In this document: in pieces, positions 56,671 to 64,000 of the stretch | How positions within the stretch are numbered: position 1 is the first letter of the stretch | How the letters are laid out: every line of letters begins with the position of its first letter | Made by a program: the position numbers and the translations under genes | The notes under the pieces: generated by a model | The model's database searches: none | Seen by the model: only the letters and a program-made list of their open reading frames with translations | Told to the model about the DNA's origin: nothing | Assembly (NCBI GenBank): GCA_029449245.1 | Contig: JANATF010000001.1 | Span: 4,216,001-4,280,000, forward strand | DNA from: Mortierella alpina | Taxonomy: Eukaryota; Mortierellomycota; Mortierellomycetes; Mortierellales; Mortierellaceae | Direction of reading: 5' to 3' | Length of the DNA: 64,000 nt

Positions 56671-58540
56671 TCACAACAGTTTATGCTTCTTGTCTAATGA
56701 ATCGCCCATCCTGCCATGGCGAAGGCGTTTGCGCTGGAGTATCGAGTTCCAAAGCGGTTGCATTGTCAGGGCCAGGCCTAGGAGAGACCAAGCGGCCGTG
56801 ACCACCAAGTCGGTGATGATGACGGTCCATACAGTGATGTCTTTGTAGAATGCACAGGCCCTGTAGTGGAACTCCAATTCTGCTATCCCTGTGTCGATCC
56901 CTGTCTCTGTTCCAAATCTAGTTCTGGTTCCAGTTCCAGCTTCTGTTTTTTCTTCGTCTTTGTGGTGGCTAGCCTTTGAAGATCGACGAATCTCAAACAA
57001 GCCCGAGTACCCACCAAACTCGGCCATCATGGATCGCTGCGTGATCTCTCGCACTCTAGCTGGTTTGGAGGCCAGGTCCTGTTGTGAGAGAGAGGCTGTA
57101 TCGTAGGCCATCCAAAGAGATGCTGTGTGATCTTGTGGGTCCTGAGGATCGGCGACGACGCGAATGTGGGTCACATCGCATCCGTAATGATCGTGTCCAT
57201 TCAAGACAAAGTCGGGCCTGAGATGGTTCAGGAGCCAGCTCGTGGTGTTGGGCGTCAGCATGGTCTGCTCAATAATGGTGCTGTCCCTGGTATATCACAG
57301 AAATTATCATTTTTTTTTTTTTTGGTGAGTGTGTGAAACGACACCAAGTTGTAGTAACATGATAGACAACACGTTCTGTTATGTTTACCAGTGGGTGCGG
57401 ATATCTGGTGGGTCAACGCAGATACCTTGCTCCTTGTGAAAGGGAATGTGCGTCAGGAGCACGATCTTGTCTCTTGGATGCCGCTCCTTGATCTTGGCAG
57501 CGTCTTCTACAAACTGCCATGTCTGAGCGCGGAGATTCTGAGAGCAGTAGAGCAAGAGCAGAGATAGAGAGAGAACGAGGGTAGAGAAAGAGGGAAGGTG
57601 TTGCGTGTGTGAGATGCAAAGCTGGAAATAGATTCAAGTCGTTTTCTTTTTGATCGGGTTACCTCGTCGGATGATGGACCGTCTAACAGCATTGTGTTGA
57701 GGATTACGAGATGAAGCTGCTGCTGGGGTTCCGGTAATGTGTCTTCTGACGTTTCCCGTGAAGGATCTGGGATGGCCACAGTGTGGATAAAGTTGCTTCT
57801 TCCAAACGCCTGCTCCCACCGATCCAAGCGGGATTGCGAAATGTCGTATCCATAACCAATGTCATGGTTTCCTGTAATGTTGATTAGCACTGGCACATTA
57901 TTCAGAGAGCTTGCCTGCTGTTGCTGCTGGTGCTGAGATTTGAAAAAGAGCGATGATGACTCTTGTTCTTGTGGCGGTGGTGTGAGAGAGGCTTTGTCGA
58001 CGAAGATGGATCGGTACCTGGACACTCGAATATCAAATTCCTGATCGTCGATCCACTGGCTCGAAAAAAGATCGCCGAGGATAGTGATATGAGTGGGGGC
58101 TGTTGGTTGGCGATCTGCTTTCACAACTGCAGGTCCGAATACGGTCGGGAGTATGCTCAATGGTGACCAGGAGGAACTTGTCATTGTCTTGTAGATATGG
58201 CGCATATAGGCATCGTTGAATGCCAAGTCAACAATCGCTAGTGGTGAGATTTTTTTTGAGAGAGAGAGTGACCGAGTCGAGGTGAGAAATGCGAATCGTC
58301 AGGCGGGTGTCAAGAGTGCAGGGAACAGGGGATGATGATTGTACCTCGCCTGCCCAAACGAGCAATCTTGGCATCACCCTCCATTTGCGGATCAGCAAAG
58401 ACCACCATTCTCAGGAATGACTCTCGAGACGACCATGTCCATGGGCAAGTGATGCGTGCATGGTTGTACAGAGCAAGTGTGCAAGCGATGGCTACCCCCG
58501 TGGCAGCCCAGAGGATGATCTGCAGCGGCCGGGCAAGCAT
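56671..58540 (-). CDS. Membrane metallophosphoesterase, Ted1/Cdc1/PGAP5 family
   Basis: This family removes ethanolamine phosphate from GPI-anchor mannose in the ER or Golgi, using two metal ions. Exons 58345-58540, 57663-58237, 57389-57537 and 56671-57286 join in phase to 511 residues. Metal-binding motifs appear in order: VVFADPQ (D50), ILGDL (D121), NITGNHDIGYG (N188, H189), LLTHIPFH and LNGHDHYG. A single N-terminal membrane segment (about 5-24) and a C-terminal one (TVWTVIITDLVVTAAWSLLG) flank the luminal domain. The tail ends in KKHKLL, which has lysines near the end but not the exact KKxx retrieval form. A polyglutamine run sits between the GD and GNHD motifs. Ted1 and Cdc1 are not separated by what can be seen. 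Confidence 0.93.
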
Positions 58541-59593
58541 GTTCAAGTGAGCGGTGTGTCGTGTGTGTCGTGTGTGTGTGGTCAGAACACTCTGAGCTAT
58601 AGGAATGTGGCCTGCTCTCTCGACAGGGACAGTGCGACGCAACAGAGACGACGAGGACAGGAGGGATCAAGAGATGGGAGACGCATTCAACACACGACCA
58701 GCAACACCCCTGCATGAAACAAACTAGGTAGCTGCACGTGACTACGGCCCGTTCAAGCGTCTTGTTCTCGGTAGGAGTGGCGCGTCTCCTAGCCTCACTC
58801 CTCACGCCGCGCCGGGAATTTGATGCCGCGGATCCACATCCTCGGCCGACGCACGCTAAAAAAAAAAGTCAGGTATGTATGACTAACTCGGCCCAGCTCT
58901 CGAACCCACGTGCCGAGGAGGACACTATGTCTCATAGCATCCGCTGCGCCTGTGCCATCTATTTTTATGGTTTTCGCGAGAAGACGTGTTCAGGAATGGG
59001 TCTCACAGCATAGATCAAGCTTGAAAACTGTAGAACGAACGTGTGTCCCATGCCCATTTCTGAAGCTAGTTAGATGTGGGCAGATTTGGGTTAACAAGGT
59101 AGGCAGGTAGGTAGGTAGGTGACGTTCGACGCACGCTGATCGTCACAGGCGACATCCATGATCCGTGTAGCATAGTGCATCTGCTACTTTGGATAAAGAG
59201 TAAAGACTTAACACAGCTTGACATCAAAACCAAGTGGCCGAGCGTAGTGTACTAGCGAGTTCAATCCTCACCTACAGCAGAGAGCTCCAACTGGCAACAG
59301 GATCAATATTTCATGAGGCCAATGACAAAAAGGGATCAAAAAAGCGCATTGCACGTAGTTGTCTTTGAGAGAGAGGAGCTGCTGCTGCCTTGGGAGTATG
59401 GGAAAAGCTCCTCTCATTCTCCTGACTGATGGTAATTTACGAGATACAGCCTTACGGCCCTGGATTGGCTGTCTGTTCAAACTGCTTAGTATCAACACTA
59501 TGAAGAGGGACGTGGTAAAGAAAGGAGCAGTAGAGACGGAGTACAGAGGAGAGTACAGGGTAAGCACAGAGAGTATGTGCATGAGACTTTACG

Positions 59594-59724
59594 GCCCTGA
59601 ACGAACAAATATTTTGCTTGCTCTCTCACTATCGAGCACATCTTTACGGGCGCTCGCTCGCTAAGAACCTAGCTTTTCAATTCAAGCGCTCGGTCACGTA
59701 GCGAGCTGTTCGCTAGTTCAGGGC
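59594..59724. repeat. Foldback / MITE-like inverted repeat
   Basis: GCCCTGAAC (59594-59602) is exactly inverted at 59716-59724, and the match resumes with GAAC/GTTC after a 4-base offset. A nested pair, GCTCGCTA (59656-59663) and TAGCGAGC (59699-59706), is also perfect. No target-site duplication was found. Confidence 0.5.
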
Positions 59725-60567
59725 TGTGGCTGCCATAAGTTCAGCTCAGCGTGCTATTCTCGGCACTCGCTCGGCCGAACGGTTTCTACCAAAGTCTTAC
59801 GCGCCATGCAATGATGGGATTCAATGTCCATGTTACAGTCATAGCACTAGAGAGCACCTTTTCTTTTCCTGTCTTTTCTTAGGGGCACTTCCGAATTGCA
59901 GCCATACAGGCACACACCAATTCAATGACTGTGAGAATCCATTGTAGTCTTTTCACCCTCCATTCAAGCCTATGCCGATGGCACTGATTGTACACAATCA
60001 GAGAATCTGGGCTCCGAGTCATTGCTTATGCTGCTAGGCATACAGTCCGCCACCAGAGCACGAAAGCTGGCGTACGGCGCGCTCTTAGCTGTTTACGTTC
60101 TTAGGTATGAGTGTTGTGCGTAGTTCTCTAACGCGTCCATTTGCGTCTGGGCTACCGCGTCCCTTGGGATAGATAGATCATGTGTGCTGTTGCATGCACC
60201 GTGGTTACAAATTCTGCGATTTCCTCAACGGTACTGTTGCTTGCTTCCGATAACATTGGATCATTACACGCTGTCCAGGGATCATGATCATGTCAGAAAG
60301 ATATGTGCGAAGGAGGGTGAGAATACAACTGATGCGCGACGAGCAGACAGGGTCAGGTTTCAAGTCAGCCTGGCAAAGTGTGTTGGTCGGTTAAATGGAG
60401 AAATGGTTTATTGCATTTTCAAGCGTTCTGCCGGAGGCGCTAGCCGCCTTCCAGTCGCTCAAGGCTACCTGGGGCTTCATCGCTCTTTACTCATTCGAAG
60501 AACGGTGTGCTCGGGTCGCTGTCGTACTGGCAGATCCTCCTTTTGGATCCTTTCCAGCATGCAGCAC

Positions 60568-60618
60568 GGACTAGTCCAAGTCCTTCTTGGCGCATGGACT
60601 AATCCAAACCCTTCTTGG
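60568..60618 (+). repeat. Direct repeat of a 23-base unit
   Basis: GGACTAGTCCAAG...CTTCTTGG and GGACTAATCCAAA...CTTCTTGG lie 28 bases apart and differ at three positions. Confidence 0.7.
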
Positions 60619-60649
60619 AGGGAATGAAACATGCTCATAGCCATTATCC

Positions 60650-62058
60650 TCATATGAACCGACCGCGGTATTGATTAGTCGAGGCAGCGTGAGAAGGCGA
60701 TTTGGCCAGTCTGCGAAGGTTGTCAGAGGCGCGCATTGACGTATGCTGCGGTGTGTTGTGCTGCTGTAGTTGCTGTTGTAATGATGTATGACCCACATTT
60801 GTCGATGCAGATGTCCCCGTTAGCGCTGTCACCGTCTGTGGATTCTCAGGGATGGCAATTCCGGAAGCTTGGTCTAGAGTCGAGTAAGCCGAAAGCTGAT
60901 CCAACTCGGACGGATCGCCCATATTTAAATACGACAGTGCACTCGAGACAAGGGCCATACTAGCCCGAGCCTTGGGCATGGAGAGCGCTGCCGTGTTGCG
61001 CGTTGGATTCTGTCGCGGCTGGTTCGTCCGTCGTGAAGGGGATGAGGATGAGGATGAAGATACACCTTGCCCTAGAAGGGCAAGGCCCGTTGCTTCCCGT
61101 TCCGAGTGTGCCGGCGATGGTGGATGTAGATAGTTATACAGATTAGGAAGATAGTCTGGAGATGGCTTTCTCTCAGACCCAGTCTCCACGTCCAGAAAAT
61201 TTGAGATGGTGGCGAGTCTGTCTACTATTCCATGAAGCAATGTCGTGGTGATCTGCGCTTGTTTCGACAGCGCGTGCACTTTTGAGATTCAAGGAATGTC
61301 AAGAGCGAGAGAGTGAGTGAGTGAGAGAGAGGAAGAATGAGAGTATGTGAGGATTGGATGATTAACGACGACCCATCTTTCATATCAACACTTGCTCGCC
61401 CGTTGCTGTAACTGGTACCTGACAAAAGATGATCGGCATGCGTTTTCGCTTGCTGGTGGACGCTACTCAGCTCCTGAACGGCACCTGTGGTGAACTCATC
61501 CAGCGCCTTCATCTTGATGGCGATCGATCTCTGATAATCCTGAATATCCAGTGCACACTTCTTGTTGTGCGCGTTCATCTGCACAAGAATATCGGCCATC
61601 ACGTTCGGGTTGAACGCTCTCTCAGACGCGTCTGGGTCAAATTGTAGTTCAACCAAAAAAAACAGGAATAGAGGTCAGGGTCCATTACGTTCTTTACTGA
61701 ACACTGTGGCTACACAGCACGCGCACCCACACGACACCGGCTCGTACCATGTCTCGTGTCGGATGAGGTTGCAAGTGCACCAAAGACGCTTGAAAGCGAG
61801 AAATGAGAAGCCGCCTCGGGAACCACTAGAGGCTCGAACTTTGACGTGCGGTGTGAGGGTGAGAAAGGGGTTCAGCAGGATAGCGTAAAGATGCGACAGC
61901 GTTCGGCATACCTTGGGGAGGTTCCTGAGAGCAACGAGAGCCTCGTCTTCTTCCTCATCGCTCTGGTCTACGACAGTGATGATGCCCTGAGAGACGAGCG
62001 CATAATTGCAGAGGAATCCGTTGGGCGCGAGCATTAGCCAAACTGGCATATGAGCCAT
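60650..62058 (-). CDS. Coiled-coil protein, perhaps BLOC-1/BORC-like
   Basis: Three coding blocks are clear: 61912-62058 (from ATG), 61419-61631 and 60650-61257. The first has an acidic run (VVDQSDEEEDEALVALRNLP). The second begins DASERAFNPNVMADILVQMN and continues as a helix (DYQRSIAIKMKALDEFTTGA, ELSSVHQQAKTHADHLL). The third continues it (AQITTTLLHGIVDRLATISN) and ends in a Ser/Gln-rich tail. The second intron joins in phase. The first does not: the donor after NLPK is phase 0, whereas the only acceptor before DASER needs one carried base. A micro-exon or another start is therefore likely. An alternative short first exon begins at 62126. Short helical subunits of BLOC-1 or BORC lysosome complexes look like this, but the match is only in style. 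Total is near 320 residues. Confidence 0.6.
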
Positions 62059-62390
62059 GCCATGTTGCAGGAGAAGACACCATGAGCCCTCATGCTTACC
62101 GGCGTCTGCTCTGCGCGTTGTTCCATGCTGCTCTGGTCCTTTGCAGGTGGCCCCAGCCGGAGAGAGAGAGAGAGAGAGAGAGTGTGTGTGTGTGTGTGTG
62201 AATGAGTGAGAGAGATGGGCTTACTCCTTATATTTTGGCTTACTCTTTTATTCCTTACTCCTTTTTGGTGTGTTGCCTTACTGGTCTCCATTTATCCCTC
62301 GTTTGTAGAATTCTTCTTTCCCTCCTCTCCTCTCTTGATCTTTACCTTCATTGGACCCACTCCATTAAAAAACGCTCCATACACAACTCA
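62059..62390. other. Divergent spacer with GA/GT microsatellite
   Basis: Contains a GA run (about 62159-62181) followed by GT (to about 62200), then T-rich sequence up to the next start codon. Shared promoter of two divergent genes, unless the alternative exon at 62100-62126 is used. Confidence 0.5.
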
Positions 62391-62765
62391 ATGGGCATTG
62401 ACATTGGCTTTGATCTATTTCCGCCGCTGAAAAACAACGAGCATGACCAATCTATTTGGTCCCTTTTCATCGCGGACATCGAACGGGCATATGTGGACGA
62501 CAGCGTGGTGGTCCCTATGACCAACAGAATTGTATTCGAAGTGGGCGAGTATCCTACGCTTCCCTACAAAGGCCACCGATTTAGGAGATTCAGTTCCAAA
62601 GTATCGGGAAGTTGTTCGCAAGCAGAGCCCTATATAAGCCAAGTACTTAGTGTTGCCAAGTCGCATTTTGGTAGCAGGGTGCATTACTGGTCTGAGTATG
62701 GATACGTAGGAGAACCAAGATGTATCTACACATGGCCCGTGGTTCGTGCAGCTCAAGAGGAATAA
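62391..62765 (+). CDS. Small conserved-looking protein of unknown function
   Basis: Single exon of 124 residues starting MGIDIGFDLFPPLKNNEHDQ. Its composition is that of a folded domain: no low complexity, mixed hydrophobic and charged residues, and aromatics in regular spacing (IWSLFIADIERAYVDD, IVFEVGEYPTLPYKGHRFRR, SRVHYWSEYGYVG). No signal peptide or membrane segment. The start is the first ATG of the uninterrupted frame that gives a globular N-terminus; the frame extends upstream into a hydrophobic T-rich stretch that looks untranslated. The stop TAA is part of an AATAAA (62761-62766), so the stop codon may overlap the polyadenylation signal. I do not recognise the family. Confidence 0.65.
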   Translation: MGIDIGFDLFPPLKNNEHDQSIWSLFIADIERAYVDDSVVVPMTNRIVFEVGEYPTLPYKGHRFRRFSSKVSGSCSQAEPYISQVLSVAKSHFGSRVHYWSEYGYVGEPRCIYTWPVVRAAQEE

Positions 62766-63121
62766 AGCATCTGCCTTACTCGATTGACTTCTAGGCTTTG
62801 CGGTCGACCGCTTTTCAGCCGGCTGCTGCCGTGTGGTGTCTGCTGGTGTGTTGGTGTGTGCGTGGAGTGAAGGGTTCCCAGCACCACAGCGATGGAAAGC
62901 ATGTACAAAGAGCGTTTAAGGGGCAGCTCCCTTGCCCATGAAGACCAAACGGGTCATGTCCCCACCGCTTGAATCCTACATCCACTGGACAATCAGCATC
63001 GTAGCAGGCCTCAAGCCGATCGAAAGCCAACATCGGCGATCACAACAGCCGCAAGGACACAGGGCCAAGAATTTGGACACAAAAGAACCGCACAATCAGG
63101 ACGACTTCACAAGGCCGCACC
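62766..63121. other. Intergenic before the SMAP gene
   Basis: 356 bases in tandem orientation. No TATA box or gene. The last 60 bases are A/C-rich, as in a leader. Confidence 0.45.
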
Positions 63122-63970
63122 ATGTCTGGGACGTCCATGCCACCAACACCGCCTCCTCCACCGCCAGAGACTCCAAACGACTTGCCACCTCCGCCGCCAC
63201 CACCTCCACCACCTCCACCAGAGACCCTCAATCCTGAGCACGCGCCAGTTCCTCCACCACCTCCACCACCTCCACCCCCGACCTCTAATGGCCTGGCTGC
63301 GGACTCAACTGTTGCAGAAGGAGAAGGCGCGTCCGTAACGGCCGACGCGTCAACGCCCATCGACAGCAAACCTACGCCCGACACTCCTGCCAAACCAAGG
63401 AGAAAGAGGAGATTCTCCCCCTCTGCACAGGAAACACCAGTGGGATCGACGAGCAAACCATCATCATATACATCATCATCACACGCGTCGTCATCTTCTC
63501 GGTTGGACCGTTCTCCGAACGGCCTGCCTTCTGGATCAGACTCTACCAAAAAACCGCTGACTGCCAATGAGTGGGAGAAGACCTCGTTCGTAGGCGATGC
63601 CAGTGGAGATAAGAGAGTCAAGTTCCTGAGACTCAGTGAGTGCACATGAGAACCACTCAACCATGGTCATTCTGCCTCTTTCACAGACTGGACCTTACCA
63701 TTAATACCTCGTGCCTTCAGTGGGACTAGGAAAGTCGGCAAAGATCGAAGCCAAGCCCGATAGTCCTGAAGAGGCTGTAAGTGTGTGCTCTTTTTTTGTT
63801 CTTTCACCTCGTATTATTTTATCTCGGGCCGTCAATGGGCACTCACCTCTAGGCAACTTTCAACATGCCATACCCAATAGTCCCGAGAGGCAGCAAGACG
63901 ACAACAGCAATTATCCGACATGGAAAGGCAGTATGAGCAAGGGAGAAGGCAGCGACATCGCTTCAGCTAA
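63122..63970 (+). CDS. SMAP (small acidic protein-like) domain protein with proline-rich N-terminus
   Basis: Exons 63122-63635, 63721-63776 and 63881-63970 join in phase to 219 residues, so the gene is complete. The N-terminal 60 residues are three proline runs of 6 to 12 separated by short acidic spacers, like SH3, WW or profilin ligands. A basic Ser-rich middle (KPRRKRRFSPS) has the look of a nuclear localisation signal. The last 60 residues match the SMAP pattern: NEWEKTSFVGDASGDKRVKF, then LRLMGLGKSAK across intron 1, and a helical end DMERQYEQGRRQRHRF. Proteins with this domain are small and often nuclear or linked to RNA processing, but the role is not known well. The third exon was fixed by frame: only the acceptor at 63880 gives the helical end. 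Confidence 0.8.
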
Positions 63971-64000
63971 TTCTGGCTACTGTGTGTGGACTAGGATACC

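Larger units (their letters stand above)
58541..60649. other. Gene-poor, repeat-like interval
   Basis: About 2.1 kb with no supported gene and codon use unlike the neighbouring genes. It holds a foldback-like structure (59594-59724), the string TTACGGCCCTG twice (about 59451 and 59590), a 28-base-period direct repeat (60568-60618) and short tRNA-like promoter boxes. It looks like eroded transposon sequence, though no transposase fragment was recognised. Confidence 0.5.

Noticed and set aside
59235-59267. tRNA gene (TGGCCGAGCG A-box and GTTCAATCC B-box)
   Set aside because: The two boxes are only 14 bases apart, no acceptor stem pairs and there is no room for an anticodon arm. At most it is a tRNA-derived scrap.
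60184-60627. 147-codon open frame in the gene-poor interval
   Set aside because: It crosses a direct repeat, has no recognisable domain and its codon use is unlike the window's genes.

Overview
The window is fungal nuclear DNA. It carries long intron-containing protein genes on both strands, with GT-AG introns mostly of about 50-500 bases, polypyrimidine 5' leaders, poly-A/T homopolymers and coding polyglutamine tracts. The gene set has LEU1, a Ste7-type MAP kinase kinase, Bzz1 and Cdc4. It also has genes lost in many yeasts: a CHIP/STUB1 ubiquitin ligase, mitochondrial branched-chain keto-acid dehydrogenase E1-beta, and a glutamyl-tRNA synthetase with a WHEP domain. This suggests an early-diverging filamentous fungus, most likely Mucoromycota and perhaps Mortierellaceae. 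That placement is inference from gene content and style, not a search result.

Layout, left to right: the 5' part of an aquaglyceroporin (-, cut by the window edge); a peroxisome-type acyl-CoA ligase (-); CHIP (+); LEU1 (+) with two Gcn4-type sites and a TATA box; a 1375-residue PH-like protein (-); GluRS (+); a very large CAMK-like kinase (-); a microsatellite-rich divergent promoter; an arrestin-fold protein (+) whose start codon overlaps the stop of a short upstream ORF; BCKDHB (+); a 1751-residue XPG/FEN-Fanzor fusion (-) with an 84-bp tandem repeat just upstream; STE7 (-); eIF3b (-); BZZ1 (+) with a GC-AG first intron; CDC4/FBW7 (+); a Ted1/Cdc1-type phosphoesterase (-); a degenerate repeat-rich stretch; a coiled-coil protein (-); a small unknown protein (+); and a SMAP-domain protein (+).

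Most genes are housekeeping and independent of one another. The outlier is 35236-41105. One spliced reading frame joins a flap-endonuclease-like domain that keeps its catalytic carboxylates to a TnpB/Fanzor-type RuvC nuclease, the eukaryotic relative of RNA-guided TnpB and Cas12. Intron phases agree throughout and no stop interrupts the frame. An unspliced first intron would release the XPG half alone, because the donor site itself supplies a stop codon. This locus is the best candidate for an undescribed system.

Exon boundaries were set by eye from splice signals, reading phase and family conservation. Those flagged as uncertain should be tested against RNA data.
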